Shown one piece after another: positions 19,903 to 30,039 of a stretch of DNA of 64,000 nucleotides. Made by a program: the position numbers and the translations under genes. Each line of letters starts with the position of its first letter. Position 1 is the stretch's first letter. The stretch is from Hyphomicrobiales bacterium (GTDB lineage: Bacteria; Pseudomonadota; Alphaproteobacteria; Rhizobiales; Methyloligellaceae), in the NCBI GenBank assembly GCA_003228955.1, contig QIGN01000178.1, positions 1 to 64,000 on the forward strand, in the 5' to 3' direction. Below the pieces are notes generated by a model. It worked only from the letters and a program-made list of their open reading frames with translations, did not search any database and had not been told where the DNA came from.

Positions 19903-20853
19903 ATGAGTGACACGAGCCTGAATATCTCCCGATCGGGATTTGACGCGACGCCGACGGTCAGTGAAGGCGGGGTGGGCGACTATATTGCGCTGATGAAGCC
20001 GCGCGTCATGTCCCTGGTTGTCTTCACGGGTTTTGTCGGTCTTGTGGTCGCGCCTGGCGCCCTGCATCCGGTGTTGGTTCTGGCCGCGCTTATCTGCATT
20101 GCCGTGGGCGCCGGCGCGTCCGGGGCATTGAATATGTGGTATGACGCCGATATCGACGCCAAGATGCAGCGTACGGCCGGCCGGCCGATTCCGCGCGGGA
20201 AGATCACCCCCGATGAAGCCCTGACATTCGGCACCGTTCTCGCTGTCGGGTCGGTTGTTTGCATGGGATTGATGATCAACTGGCTCTCCGCCGGACTGCT
20301 GGCCCTGACGATCGGGTTTTACCTTTTTGTGTACACAATGTGGCTCAAGCGCCGCACACCGCAGAACATCGTAATCGGCGGTGCGGCCGGAGCATTGCCG
20401 CCGATGATCGGCTGGGCGGCGGTTACAGGAACCGTGAGCCTGGAAGGCTTTATCCTGTTTCTCATCATCTTCTTGTGGACGCCGCCGCATTTCTGGGCAT
20501 TGGCGCTGAACCGGACAGAGGACTATAAGCGCGTCGGGGTGCCGATGCTTCCCGTCGTAGCGGGCGCCGATGCAACCCGGCGGCAAATCCTCATTTATTC
20601 CGTGCTGCTGGCTCCTGTCGGGCTTTCGCCGGCGTTTATCGGCCTTGGCGGGACGCTCTATGGCGTTACCGCCGGTCTGCTGGGCGCGCTGTTTGTGGCG
20701 CTGGCCTGGCTTGTTTACAAGCGGCGCGAAGGCCGCGCGGCGGAGCGTGCCGCACGGCAACTCTTCAGCTTTTCGATTTTGTACCTATTGCTTCTGTTTG
20801 CTGTTTTGCTCGTCGAGCAGGCCTTTGGGGGACTGCTGGCATGGACGACATGA
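19903..20853 (+). CDS. ctaB: Heme O synthase (protoheme IX farnesyltransferase)
   Basis: Membrane UbiA-fold enzyme that farnesylates heme b to heme O, the precursor of heme A for CoxA. The motif [19 protein letters not shown] and the later [11 protein letters not shown] are diagnostic. 316 residues, with about nine membrane segments. ATG at 19903. Its stop overlaps the coxF start by 13 bases, indicating translational coupling. Confidence 0.96.
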   Translation: MSDTSLNISRSGFDATPTVSEGGVGDYIALMKPRVMSLVVFTGFVGLVVAPGALHPVLVLAALICIAVGAGASGALNMWYDADIDAKMQRTAGRPIPRGKITPDEALTFGTVLAVGSVVCMGLMINWLSAGLLALTIGFYLFVYTMWLKRRTPQNIVIGGAAGALPPMIGWAAVTGTVSLEGFILFLIIFLWTPPHFWALALNRTEDYKRVGVPMLPVVAGADATRRQILIYSVLLAPVGLSPAFIGLGGTLYGVTAGLLGALFVALAWLVYKRREGRAAERAARQLFSFSILYLLLLFAVLLVEQAFGGLLAWTT

Positions 20854-20993
20854 TCCAGCTGACCGAGGAGCAGAAGAAACGCCGAAGGTCGCGCTCGGTC
20901 GCCATCGCGTGGGTTTTGGGGGCGCTGGTGGTCCTGTTTTTTATCGTCACGATTGTGCGTCTTGGCGGTAATGTGGCGAGTCGGTCCCTTTAG
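20841..20993 (+). CDS. coxF: Small cytochrome c oxidase cluster protein, CoxF-like
   Basis: A 50-residue gene missed by length cut-offs. It begins [19 protein letters not shown] and is followed by a single membrane helix ([20 protein letters not shown]). A charged short N-terminus plus one helix, sitting between ctaB and ctaG, is the pattern of the CoxF-type small proteins of alphaproteobacterial oxidase clusters. Its ATG overlaps the end of ctaB and its stop is 21 bases before ctaG. The biochemical role is uncertain. Confidence 0.8.
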   Translation: MDDMIQLTEEQKKRRRSRSVAIAWVLGALVVLFFIVTIVRLGGNVASRSL

Positions 20994-21014
20994 GCCGTAT
21001 GAAAGAGACAAACG

Positions 21015-21629
21015 ATGACGGATAGGATGTCTGGGACGCCAAAGCCGGAAAAGCGCTCAACGCGCAGCAATCTCAAGGTCGCTGTGTCCATGGCGAGTAT
21101 TGCGGTGGGTATGGTTGGCGTATCCTATGCCGCGGTTCCGCTCTACCAGCTGTTTTGCCAGGTCACCGGATATGGCGGGACGACCCAGCGCGCCGAACGG
21201 GCGCCGGATACGATACTCGAGCGCACGATCACGGTGCGGTTCGACGCCAATGTGAGCCGTGGCATGGGCTGGAAATTCCGTCCCGTTCAGCGCAAGCAGG
21301 TTTTGAAGATCGGTGAATCCGCACTCGCATATTACGAGGCGGAAAACCCCACGGGCAGAAGAATCACCGGAACGTCATCATTTAATGTGTCGCCGCAGGC
21401 GGCCGGGGTTTACTTCAGCAAGGTTGAATGTTTCTGCTTTACCGAGCAAACCCTGGAGCCCGGCGCCCGGGTGGAAATGCCGGTAACCTATTTCATCGAC
21501 CCGGAAATCATGAACGATCCCGTGGCCCGCAAATTTCGCGAGATTACACTGTCCTATACATTCTTCCCGGTGAAGGAGAGTGCGAAGGTGGCGGCAGGTA
21601 AAGGCACGCCGAAGCGTGACGGAACGTAA
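21015..21629 (+). CDS. ctaG: Cytochrome c oxidase assembly protein CtaG/Cox11
   Basis: Copper chaperone that delivers copper to the CuB site of subunit I. One N-terminal membrane anchor (VSMASIAVGMVGVSYAAV) is followed by the YQLFCQVTGYGGT motif and a periplasmic immunoglobulin-like domain with the CFCF copper-binding pair. 204 residues, ATG at 21015. The basic C-terminal tail (KGTPKRDGT) is not conserved. Confidence 0.95.
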   Translation: MTDRMSGTPKPEKRSTRSNLKVAVSMASIAVGMVGVSYAAVPLYQLFCQVTGYGGTTQRAERAPDTILERTITVRFDANVSRGMGWKFRPVQRKQVLKIGESALAYYEAENPTGRRITGTSSFNVSPQAAGVYFSKVECFCFTEQTLEPGARVEMPVTYFIDPEIMNDPVARKFREITLSYTFFPVKESAKVAAGKGTPKRDGT

Positions 21630-21720
21630 CCGATTGAATACGACCTGAAATTGAGGACATGTGGCCCTGATGCGGGCCGGTAAAGACAAACGCCCCCGGG
21701 GGGGGATAAGGAGCGATCAC

Positions 21721-22587
21721 ATGGCCAAAGCGCACGCCAACGAACATGACTATCATCTGGTCGAACCAAGCCCCTGGCCAATCGTTGGCGGTATTTCCGC
21801 CTTTGTGACGGCCCTCGGTCTCATCATCTGGATGCAGTCCATGGGTGACGGCGAAGGGTTGTTCGGATTTAGCGGCCCCTGGATTTTCGCTATCGGAGTT
21901 ACCAGTGTTGCCGCCACCATGTTTGTCTGGTGGCGCGATGTCATCAATGAAGCCGAGCACCAGGGCCATCACAAGCCGGTGGTGCAACTGCATTTGCGCT
22001 ACGGAATGATTTTGTTCATCGCTTCGGAAGTGATGTTTTTCGTTGTCTGGTTCTGGGGTTTTTTCGACGCTGCGCTTTTCCCCGATGAGGCGGTGCAGGT
22101 CGCCCGCACGGAATTCACCGGGGGGCAATGGCCGCCAAAGGGCGTCGAGACCTTTGACCCCTGGGACATTCCGCTTGTGAATACGCTCATTCTCTTGACA
22201 TCCGGCACGACCGTCACCTGGGCCCATCATGCGCTTTTGAAGGATGACCGGCGCGGGCTGATCCTCGGTCTGGTCTGCACGATCATCCTAGGTGTTATGT
22301 TTACCGCCCTGCAGGTTTACGAATACGCGCAAGCCTCGTTCCCCTTCTCCGGCAGCATTTATGGCGCAACTTTCTACATGGCGACCGGGTTTCACGGCGC
22401 GCATGTGATTATCGGAACCATATTTCTGACTGTTATCCTGTTCCGTTCGCTCGCCGGGCACTTCACCTCCAAGCAGCATTTCGGCTTCGAGGCCGCGGCC
22501 TGGTACTGGCACTTCGTCGACGTAGTCTGGCTGTTCCTTTTCGCCGCTATCTATGTCTGGGGCGCGGGCACGCCGGCGGTGCATTAA
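21721..22587 (+). CDS. coxC: Cytochrome c oxidase subunit III
   Basis: Seven-helix subunit that stabilises the catalytic core and helps proton uptake. Family features include HDYHLVEPSPWPI at the N-terminus, the ASEVMFFVVWFW segment, TSGTTVTWAHHAL, TGFHGAHVIIG and the closing WYWHFVDVVWLFLF motif. The ATG at 21721 has AAGGAG upstream and matches the family start; the frame reaches back to a GTG at 21661 without homology. 288 residues. Confidence 0.97.
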   Translation: MAKAHANEHDYHLVEPSPWPIVGGISAFVTALGLIIWMQSMGDGEGLFGFSGPWIFAIGVTSVAATMFVWWRDVINEAEHQGHHKPVVQLHLRYGMILFIASEVMFFVVWFWGFFDAALFPDEAVQVARTEFTGGQWPPKGVETFDPWDIPLVNTLILLTSGTTVTWAHHALLKDDRRGLILGLVCTIILGVMFTALQVYEYAQASFPFSGSIYGATFYMATGFHGAHVIIGTIFLTVILFRSLAGHFTSKQHFGFEAAAWYWHFVDVVWLFLFAAIYVWGAGTPAVH

Positions 22588-22775
22588 CCCGCCCGGGAAC
22601 GCCTCGGACCCGTTTGGCGGCCAGGGCAAGGGTTGTTCCTCCTGGACGAGCTTTACGGCGGAGGTTCGATGCCGGCTCGCAATGTTTATTCGCCGCCATA
22701 GCCTTTCATGGCGGGTTTGGTGTCGCGTTGTCCGCGGCCCGGGAGGGCCGGCCGGACAGGCGTTAGGACAGAAAT
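22588..22775 (+). pseudogene. Gap with a possible decayed DUF983 gene
   Basis: Many alphaproteobacterial oxidase clusters have a DUF983 zinc-ribbon/membrane gene between coxC and SURF1. Here only 188 bases lie there. One frame reads DPFGGQGKGCSSW and then, about ten residues on, RCRLAMF, which loosely resembles the CPxCGxGKLF ... RCxxC start of DUF983 with the cysteines lost, and no membrane helices follow. This may be a remnant or chance similarity. No intact gene is present. Confidence 0.2.
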
Positions 22776-23504
22776 TTGAAACGTGATCTGATTTGGCTGA
22801 GTGTGCTGGCGCTTGCGGTTTTTGGCGTTCTTGCCGGACTGGGGTTCTGGCAGCTTCAGCGCTTTGCGTACAAAGAAGGGCTTATCGAACGCATTGAGGC
22901 GCGAGCCCGCGCCGCCCCGCTCACGCTGGAGCAGGCCCTTGCGCAGTGGGATGACAAAAAGGATGTCGAATATTTCCGCGTGCGCCTTGAGGGGCGCTTT
23001 CGGCACGCCAGGGAGAGTCACTATTTTACGGTCATAAAGGAAACGGCCGGCTGGCGTGTGATTACGCCGTTTATCACCTCCTCCGGGCGCATAGTCATGG
23101 CCGATCGAGGTTTCGTTCCCGAAGGCTTCAAACAGCCCGGGGCCCGTGCCGCCGGGCAGAGCGAGGGGTTGCAAACCGTAACCGGGTTTGCGCGTGCGTC
23201 TGGCATACAGGCCCCCTTCGTGCCCGACAATTCACCCGAGAAGAATGCATGGTTCTGGCGCGATCTTGAGGGCATGGCCTCGTCGGCCCTTTCCAAAACC
23301 GAGATCAAACAACTGGTGCCCTTCTTTGTGGAACTGGATGCAACGCCCGTTCCGGGCGGCTGGCCGAAAGGCGGGGTCACACGGCTCGAGCTGCCCAACA
23401 AACATCTGCAATATGCAGGGGTCTGGTTCGGTTTGGCCGCTACGCTTCTGGTGGTCTTCGCCGTCTATTTGCGGGGCCGTTTTCGGCGGCGTCCATTCAC
23501 CTAA
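22776..23504 (+). CDS. SURF1 family cytochrome oxidase assembly protein
   Basis: Inner-membrane factor involved in heme A insertion into subunit I. Two terminal membrane helices (LSVLALAVFGVLAGLGFWQL and FGLAATLLVVFAVYL) flank a periplasmic domain with the family pattern GFWQLQRFAYKE, GWRVITPF and the final LELPNKHLQYAGVWFGLA. The start must be the TTG at 22776, because an in-frame TAG lies at 22764-22766 and no ATG or GTG falls between; AGGA sits upstream. 242 residues. Confidence 0.93.
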   Translation: MKRDLIWLSVLALAVFGVLAGLGFWQLQRFAYKEGLIERIEARARAAPLTLEQALAQWDDKKDVEYFRVRLEGRFRHARESHYFTVIKETAGWRVITPFITSSGRIVMADRGFVPEGFKQPGARAAGQSEGLQTVTGFARASGIQAPFVPDNSPEKNAWFWRDLEGMASSALSKTEIKQLVPFFVELDATPVPGGWPKGGVTRLELPNKHLQYAGVWFGLAATLLVVFAVYLRGRFRRRPFT

Positions 23505-23558
23505 AAACGTTAAGTCCGCTTGCGGGGCCACCGGTTCGCATTTACCGTGCACGCCGAG

Positions 23559-25007
23559 ATGAGTATGGCTGTCCAAATGCAAAATCAAGCCAGTGAATTG
23601 CGCTATGTGAGCACGCGCGGGACCGCGCCCGCGCTTGGCTTCGAGGATGCTATGCTGGCCGGGCTTGCCCGCGATGGCGGGCTCTATTTGCCCGCCGCGT
23701 GGCCGCGGTTCACGCCGTCCGATATCAAGGCGATGTCCGGACTGTCATATGCGCAAACCGCATGCCGGGTCATGGAGCCGTTTGTCGGCGCTGATATTTC
23801 GCAAAAGGAATTTTTCGGAATTGTCGAGGCGGCTTACGCCACGTTCTCGCACGAAGCGGTAACGCCGCTCGTCGAGCTCGGACCGGATCAGTGGCTGCTT
23901 GAGCTGTTTCACGGGCCGACGCTCGCGTTTAAGGATGTGGCCATGCAGTTGCTGGGGCGCCTCATGGACCGCGCCTTGCGATTGCGCAAGGCCCGCGCGA
24001 CCATCGTCGGGGCGACGTCAGGGGATACCGGCGCGGCGGCCATCGAGGCTTTTGCCGGGCGCGGGTCCATTGATATATTTATCCTCCACCCCCATGGCCG
24101 GGTCAGCGATGTTCAGCGCAGGCAGATGACAACAGCACGCGCGGACAATGTGCATAATATTGCCATTCAAGGCACCTTCGATGACTGCCAGGCACTGCTG
24201 AAGGCTCTGTTCAACGATCATGAACAGCGTGACCGGCTGTCGCTCGCCGGGGTGAACTCGATCAACTGGGCGCGAATCATGGCTCAGACGGTTTATTACT
24301 TCGTGTCCGCGGCAGCGCTCGGGGCGCCGGGGAGGCCGGTTCGTTTTTGTGTTCCAACAGGAAATTTCGGCGACGTTTTCGCCGGTTACGTGGCGTCCCG
24401 CATGGGATTGCCGATTGACCGCCTCGTTATAGCCACGAATGTGAATGATATCCTTGTACGGACCCTAAAGAGCGGGCGTTATGAACCCGGCGCGGTCGTC
24501 GCGACGTCGAGCCCAAGCATGGATATTCAGGTATCGAGTAATTTCGAGCGGCTGATTTTCGAAGCTGCGGGACGCGACAGTGTACGGGTTTGCCAATTGA
24601 TGAGCGATCTGGCAGGCCACGGCAGTTTCACCCTGTCGGAAAATGAACTCTCATTCCTGCGCTCGACGCTCGCCGCCGAGGCCGTGGATGAAGAGCAGGT
24701 GGAGTGCACGATCCGAGAAGTTGCCCGCGAGACGGGGTATGTCTGCGATCCCCATACCGCCGTTGGTCTTGCCGCCGCGCGGCGCCAGCCTGCAGAGGGA
24801 ATACCGGTTGTGACGCTGGCGACGGCCCACCCCGCGAAATTCCCCGATGCGGTCGGGGCCGCAACGGGCAAACGCCCGCATGCGCCATCGCGCCTGGAGG
24901 AAAAACTCGGCGCCGATGAGCGCTTTGACATTCTGGAAAATGACTATGGTGCGCTGGTCGCTTTTATCGAAGCGCGTGCTCGCGTCCTGACGGAGCCGGG
25001 CACATGA
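23559..25007 (+). CDS. thrC: Threonine synthase
   Basis: PLP enzyme converting O-phosphohomoserine to threonine. The N-terminal YVSTRGTAPALGFEDA motif, the PLP lysine in TLAFKDVAMQ, the GATSGDTGAAA phosphate loop and VPTGNFGD are all present. The ATG at 23559 (482 residues) is chosen; ATGs at 23565 and 23577 are also possible, as family members start close to YVSTRG. It shares a 4-base ATGA overlap with the protease gene. The other threonine gene, thrB, is 8 kb away. Confidence 0.95.
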   Translation: MSMAVQMQNQASELRYVSTRGTAPALGFEDAMLAGLARDGGLYLPAAWPRFTPSDIKAMSGLSYAQTACRVMEPFVGADISQKEFFGIVEAAYATFSHEAVTPLVELGPDQWLLELFHGPTLAFKDVAMQLLGRLMDRALRLRKARATIVGATSGDTGAAAIEAFAGRGSIDIFILHPHGRVSDVQRRQMTTARADNVHNIAIQGTFDDCQALLKALFNDHEQRDRLSLAGVNSINWARIMAQTVYYFVSAAALGAPGRPVRFCVPTGNFGDVFAGYVASRMGLPIDRLVIATNVNDILVRTLKSGRYEPGAVVATSSPSMDIQVSSNFERLIFEAAGRDSVRVCQLMSDLAGHGSFTLSENELSFLRSTLAAEAVDEEQVECTIREVARETGYVCDPHTAVGLAAARRQPAEGIPVVTLATAHPAKFPDAVGAATGKRPHAPSRLEEKLGADERFDILENDYGALVAFIEARARVLTEPGT

Positions 25008-26290
25008 GTGTGCAGACAACAGACTTGGCGAATGGAATGCGGGTGGTGACTCACGCGATGCCGCATCTGGAGACCGCTTCTCTTGGTGTCTGGGTGGGGA
25101 CGGGCGCGCGCTGCGAAGGACCGGGCCAGCACGGTATTTCCCATCTTCTGGAGCATATGGCGTTCAAGGGGACGAACAGGCGCAGCGCCCGCGAAATCGC
25201 CGAGGAGATCGAATCCGCCGGTGGCGAACTCAACGCGGCCACGAGCCTGGAGACGACCGCCTATTACGCCCGTATGCTCAAGGGCGATATTCCGCTGGCG
25301 ATAGATATGCTTGGGGACATCCTTCGGTATCCGAAATTCGATACACGCGAACTCGCCCGCGAGCAGGACGTTATCCTGCAGGAGATCGCAGCGGCCGAAG
25401 ACAGCCCGGACGATGAGGCTTACGACCTGGTGCAGGAGGCCGCGTTCACAGGACAGGCGCTGGGGCGGACAATTCTTGGCACAAAGAGGAGCGTACGCGA
25501 ACTTACCTCCCCGGACCTGGCAGCCTATATGACAGCGAATTATGTGCCCGGCGCGATGGTCCTGGCGGCCGCCGGGGCGGTGGATCACGATCAAATCGTC
25601 AGCCTTGCACAATCCACCTTTGGAGATATGAAGGCGAAAAGCCCGCCCGCGCCGGCCGCGGCGTCCTACAGAGGTGGCTTCAGACGCTCGGCGCGGCGTT
25701 TTGAGCAATCGCATATCGTGCTGTCCTATGAAGGTCCCTCTTACCGGGACGAAACCATGTATGCGGCGCAAATTCTCTCCAGCCTTCTGGGCGGGGGCAT
25801 GTCATCGCGCCTGTTTCAGGAGGCGCGCGAGGCGCGGGGGCTTTGTTACTCGATCTACTCCTTTTGCTGGGGCCTGTCGGATACTGGGCTGTTTGGCGTA
25901 CATGCCGCCACGGGCGGCGATCAGATGCAGGAGCTGGCGCAGGTTATCCTGAGGGAGCTTGAAAAGCTGGCCGATGATCTGGTGGGGGACGCCGAACTCG
26001 CACGCGCAAAGGCACAGCTCAAATCGGGTCTTTTGATGAGCCTGGAGAGTTCCGGCTCCCGCGCGGAGCAACTGGCGCGTCAAATGCTGGTATTCGGCAA
26101 GCCGCTGGCTGTCGGTGACCTGGTGGAAAAGGTTGAAGCCGTGGATAAAGAGGCGGTGCGCGCGATTGCCGGGAAGATTATAATTGGCGGGAAATCGAGC
26201 GCCTCGGCTGTTGGGCCCCTGAAGGACCAGAATGCTCTTGAACGGCTTATACAACAGCATGGGCCGGTTACAGCCAGGGCGGCGGAGTAG
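25004..26290 (+). CDS. M16 family zinc peptidase (processing peptidase-like)
   Basis: A single-domain-pair M16B protease of the mitochondrial processing peptidase beta type. The inverted zinc motif HLLEHM (HxxEH) and the downstream second ligand region ESAGGELNAATSLETTAYYARML are intact, so it should be active. The glycine-rich loop GGGMSSRLFQEARE in the C-terminal half is also typical. 428 residues, no clear signal peptide. It overlaps thrC by four bases; this thrC-M16 pairing is common in alphaproteobacteria. The substrate is unknown. Confidence 0.93.
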   Translation: MSVQTTDLANGMRVVTHAMPHLETASLGVWVGTGARCEGPGQHGISHLLEHMAFKGTNRRSAREIAEEIESAGGELNAATSLETTAYYARMLKGDIPLAIDMLGDILRYPKFDTRELAREQDVILQEIAAAEDSPDDEAYDLVQEAAFTGQALGRTILGTKRSVRELTSPDLAAYMTANYVPGAMVLAAAGAVDHDQIVSLAQSTFGDMKAKSPPAPAAASYRGGFRRSARRFEQSHIVLSYEGPSYRDETMYAAQILSSLLGGGMSSRLFQEAREARGLCYSIYSFCWGLSDTGLFGVHAATGGDQMQELAQVILRELEKLADDLVGDAELARAKAQLKSGLLMSLESSGSRAEQLARQMLVFGKPLAVGDLVEKVEAVDKEAVRAIAGKIIIGGKSSASAVGPLKDQNALERLIQQHGPVTARAAE

Positions 26291-26306
26291 GGGCGGGTGA
26301 ACGTAA

Positions 26307-26894
26307 TTGGCATTTCTTAGATCAATAACACCCCCTGAATCCGGTCCGCTTGTACACGGGGACGGGGTCTATTTGCGGGCGCCGCAAATGTCCGACTATC
26401 CGGATTGGGTGGAGCTTCGCTCGATAAGCCGGGAATTCCTGACACCCTGGGAACCGGCCTGGACCAGCAGTGAGCTCACCCGGTCCTCGTTCCGCCGCCG
26501 GCTGAAATATTATGCGCGGGATCTGCGCGAGGATCTGGGCTATGCGTTTTTCCTGTTTGATGGCGATGAGGACACGCTTCTCGGCGGGGTGACGCTTTCG
26601 AATGTACGCCGGGGTGTGACCCATGCCTGCACGCTGGGTTACTGGATCGGGGCGCCATATGCCGATCAGGGCAAAATGAGCGCCGGTGTGAGGGCGACGA
26701 TACCGTTTGTTTTCGACACATTGCGTCTTCACCGTCTTGAAGCGGCATGCTTGCCACGCAATGAAGCCTCCATAAAATTGCTGGAACGGGTGGGGTTCGC
26801 CCACGAAGGGCTGGCGCGCCGTTATCTGAAAATCAACGGTCTGTGGCAGGATCACGTGACTTATGCGCTGCTTGAGGACGATGTCCGCAGCTGA
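26307..26894 (+). CDS. GNAT acetyltransferase, RimJ/RimL type
   Basis: Resembles ribosomal-protein N-acetyltransferases. The acceptor-side start (GDGVYLRAPQMSDYPDWVEL), the CoA-binding region around TLGYWIGAPYADQGKMS and the C-terminal RLEAACLPRNEASIKLLERV helix are characteristic. The TTG at 26307 fits the family start and has a GGGCGGG ribosome-like site; no ATG in the frame fits better. 195 residues. Protein or metabolite substrate not determinable. Sits 16 bases after the protease gene. Confidence 0.85.
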   Translation: MAFLRSITPPESGPLVHGDGVYLRAPQMSDYPDWVELRSISREFLTPWEPAWTSSELTRSSFRRRLKYYARDLREDLGYAFFLFDGDEDTLLGGVTLSNVRRGVTHACTLGYWIGAPYADQGKMSAGVRATIPFVFDTLRLHRLEAACLPRNEASIKLLERVGFAHEGLARRYLKINGLWQDHVTYALLEDDVRS

Positions 26895-29800
26895 TCGGGA
26901 ATCGGGATTGTGGACCGGGATGAGGAATACCGCGAAGGTGAGTTTTGAGAGTTTAAAAATACGGTTTCGAGCGGCCATGGGCGTGGCCGTGGATTGGCGC
27001 GCGCATCGCGCGGCGCTGCTCGCGCTCCTGACTCTGCTGATATTCGGTCTTGCACCGGCGCTTGCCCTGGAGGCAATCCTGATCGATCCGGAAAAGGACC
27101 GGATTGATGTCACGGCGCAGGGTGAACTGTACGAGGGCCGTGGCGACAAGCTGCAAATCGAGACGGTGCCTGGCGCCGACGGGATCGTCGGGCGCATGTC
27201 CGTGGAGGCTACGACGACAGGCACCAACCCGAACTGGATTGTGTTTGCGCTCAAAAACGGTACCGAAAAACCGATCGTGCGCTGGCTCACCGCGCAGCGC
27301 TATACGCTGGTGGGGTCGTCGGTTTTCTGGCCGGATCTGGATTCGGGGCGAGTCGCGGCGGTCACGCCGTCGCTCGGGTTTCTCCCCAAGCGAATAGCAA
27401 ACGATCAAGCCGATATATTCCCCCTGACCATTGAGCCAGGCGCCGTCATCACCTTCATTGTGGAGATGAGCTCGCTCCAGGTGCCGCGGCTGAATTTATG
27501 GAAGCCGGAAGCCTATGAGCGCCACCTCAAGGACCGGATGCTGTTCAACGGAATATTGCTCGGCATTGTTGGCCTTACCGCGATTTTCCTTACAGCGGTT
27601 TTTGCCGCCAATCACAAATCGATTTTTCCTGCCGCTGCCCTCGTCGCCTGGGTCGCACTTGCTCTGTTCTGTGTGGAATTCGGGTTCTGGCACAAACTGT
27701 TCAAGCTGAGCGCGCAGGACAATGCCGTATACCGCGCCGCATCGGAGGCAGCTTTTGTCGCGTCACTTGTGGTTTTCCTCTACTCCTTCTTAAGGGTCAG
27801 ACTCTGGCATAACTGGATCAAGCTCGCCTTTGGCGCCTGGATATGCGCGCAAGTGGCGCTGATCGGCTTGACCTTCATTGACCCGCGTCTTGCTTCGGGT
27901 CTCGCCAGGGTTTCGTTCGCCGGCGTCGGGGTCGTAGGTGCGTTGCTCATCACTTACCTGGCGCTCAGAGGCCAGGAGCGCGCCATGTCCCTTGTGCCGA
28001 CATGGATGCTGCTTCTTGTCTGGATATTCGGGGCGAGCCTTGTTGTTGCCGGTCAGCTGTCGGGTGAAATCATCGTATCGAGCCTGCTGGCCGGCCTGGT
28101 GCTTCTGATCGTGCTTCTGGGCTTTACAGTGACGCAATATGCCTTTCGTGGCGGCACTCCGTTTCATGGCGGTCCCCCCGGTCAAATGCAACTCAGCACC
28201 CTCGCGCTCGAGGGGTCCGGTACTGCCGTATGGCAATGGAACATGCGCCGCGGCGAACTTTCGGTTGGCGCCGAGGTGGAAGAAGCGCTCAACCTTCCCG
28301 AAGGCATGCTTGAGGGCTCTTTGGAGGAATGGCTCAGGCACATTCATCCCGCTGATCGCGAACATTTCCGTCTGTTGCTGTGGTCGCTGCAGGAGAAAGG
28401 CGGCGGAGAGCTGAACACCGATTTCCGTATGCAAAGGGCGGATGGTTCTTATCTCTGGTTTGAATTGCGTGCGCACACCGTGGAGAGCCCGGTATCGGAC
28501 TCCGCGCAACGATGCGTTGGTCTGATGCGCGACATTTCAGGGAACAAACGCACAAGCGAACGTCTGCTGCATGACGCGGTGCATGACAGTCTGACGGGCC
28601 TGCCCAACCGCGAGCTGTTTCTCGACCGGCTGAGCGGCGCCGTCATGCGGGCTGAGGAGAGCACCGGCAATCGCCCGACGGTCCTGTTCATCGACATCGA
28701 CCGGTTCAAGAATGTGAACAAGAGCCTCGGGCTGGTTGTCGGGGACAGTATGCTGCTCACGCTCGCCCGGCGGTTGAGCCGGCATCTCAATCCGCAAGAT
28801 ACGATTGCGCGTGTTGGCGGCGACCAGTTTGCGGTTCTGATCGTTTCGGATGCAGAGCCCCAGCACATCGCCCTTCTGTCAGAACGAATCCGCCGCTCGC
28901 TTCGAAGTCCCATGCGCATTTCCGGCAAGGAGATCATCCTGACCGGGTCCATTGGCATCGCCGTCTATGACGGCAAGCAGGAAACCCATCAGGACCTGCT
29001 TAAGGAGGCCGAGATCGCCATGTTCCGCGCCAAGCGGTCGGGCTCGGACAGGGTTGATATTTTCAAGGCCAGCATGCGCGGCAGCGAAGAAGGGCGCCTG
29101 CCGCTGGAAAGTGAGTTGCGCCGTGCTATCGAGCGCAAGCAGATCAAGGTTCTGTATCAGCCCATTACAAATCTGGAAGCTAACACGCTGTCCGGCTTCG
29201 AGGCGCTGGTGCGCTGGGATCATCCCAAACACGGGCGGCTGAACCCCGATGATTTTGTGCCGATCGCCGAGGAAACCGGGCTTATCAGCGAGTTGGGCAG
29301 CTATGTGCTGGATCAGGCGCTCAAGCAGGCCGCGCGCTGGCAGAAGGCCCTGCCCTCGGCGCAATCTCCGATTTTCGTCTCTGTCAATGTGTCCAGCAGC
29401 CAATTGTTCCGGCAGGACCTGTTGCAGCAAATTCGCTCCATTCTATCGCGTGACGCTGTGCCCAAGGGGACATTGTGGCTTGAGATTACCGAATCCCTGG
29501 CTATGGAAAATCCAGAGCAGGCAATTGAAATCATGAAGATTTTGAAGGGGATGGGTGCAGGATTGTCACTTGACGATTTTGGAACCGGATTTTCGTCGCT
29601 CAATTATCTGCACCGTTTTCCGGTGGATACCATAAAGGTCGACAAATCGTTTATCCGGGATGCCGAACGAGAGGATTCCGCACCGGTTATCCTGCGCTCC
29701 ATCGTGGCCATGTCGCACGAGTTGGGTAAAAAGGTCGTTGCCGAAGGCGTTGAATCCGCAAGTGACGCCGACTTTTTGCGCTCGATCGGCTGCGAGTTCG

Positions 29801-30039
29801 CGCAAGGTTTTTATTTCGGAGAACCGATGAGCGAAAGGGGGGCCATGAGCCTGGTGTCCACTCTCGCAAAAGCCCTGAAGAAGAAAAATTCCGCGCGCAC
29901 ACGCCGTGCTCCGGCAAAAGCATCTGGTAAAACGGCCGCGCCGGCGCCCGTCGCCAGGGAAAGGGCCGGCACGCGCCGGGGCGGCGCTGCGGCGGCGCCC
30001 CTGCCTGTGCCGCGTGTGCCCTCGCCACGTCAGGCGTGA
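26881..30039 (+). CDS. Membrane-bound PAS-GGDEF-EAL cyclic-di-GMP protein
   Basis: About 1050 residues. Order: signal-like helix ([18 protein letters not shown]), an extracytoplasmic region of about 140 residues, a seven-helix-like membrane block (about 220-420), a PAS-like domain, GGDEF (motif GGDQF at 646-650) and EAL (774-776). The EAL domain keeps its key features: [45 protein letters not shown]. It therefore probably hydrolyses cyclic-di-GMP, while the cyclase site looks impaired. The C-terminus is a basic Ala/Pro/Arg tail. The start is uncertain; ATGs at 26863, 26881, 26920 and 26977 share the frame. It overlaps the GNAT gene and, at its end, yqgE. Confidence 0.93.
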   Translation: MSAADRESGLWTGMRNTAKVSFESLKIRFRAAMGVAVDWRAHRAALLALLTLLIFGLAPALALEAILIDPEKDRIDVTAQGELYEGRGDKLQIETVPGADGIVGRMSVEATTTGTNPNWIVFALKNGTEKPIVRWLTAQRYTLVGSSVFWPDLDSGRVAAVTPSLGFLPKRIANDQADIFPLTIEPGAVITFIVEMSSLQVPRLNLWKPEAYERHLKDRMLFNGILLGIVGLTAIFLTAVFAANHKSIFPAAALVAWVALALFCVEFGFWHKLFKLSAQDNAVYRAASEAAFVASLVVFLYSFLRVRLWHNWIKLAFGAWICAQVALIGLTFIDPRLASGLARVSFAGVGVVGALLITYLALRGQERAMSLVPTWMLLLVWIFGASLVVAGQLSGEIIVSSLLAGLVLLIVLLGFTVTQYAFRGGTPFHGGPPGQMQLSTLALEGSGTAVWQWNMRRGELSVGAEVEEALNLPEGMLEGSLEEWLRHIHPADREHFRLLLWSLQEKGGGELNTDFRMQRADGSYLWFELRAHTVESPVSDSAQRCVGLMRDISGNKRTSERLLHDAVHDSLTGLPNRELFLDRLSGAVMRAEESTGNRPTVLFIDIDRFKNVNKSLGLVVGDSMLLTLARRLSRHLNPQDTIARVGGDQFAVLIVSDAEPQHIALLSERIRRSLRSPMRISGKEIILTGSIGIAVYDGKQETHQDLLKEAEIAMFRAKRSGSDRVDIFKASMRGSEEGRLPLESELRRAIERKQIKVLYQPITNLEANTLSGFEALVRWDHPKHGRLNPDDFVPIAEETGLISELGSYVLDQALKQAARWQKALPSAQSPIFVSVNVSSSQLFRQDLLQQIRSILSRDAVPKGTLWLEITESLAMENPEQAIEIMKILKGMGAGLSLDDFGTGFSSLNYLHRFPVDTIKVDKSFIRDAEREDSAPVILRSIVAMSHELGKKVVAEGVESASDADFLRSIGCEFAQGFYFGEPMSERGAMSLVSTLAKALKKKNSARTRRAPAKASGKTAAPAPVARERAGTRRGGAAAAPLPVPRVPSPRQA

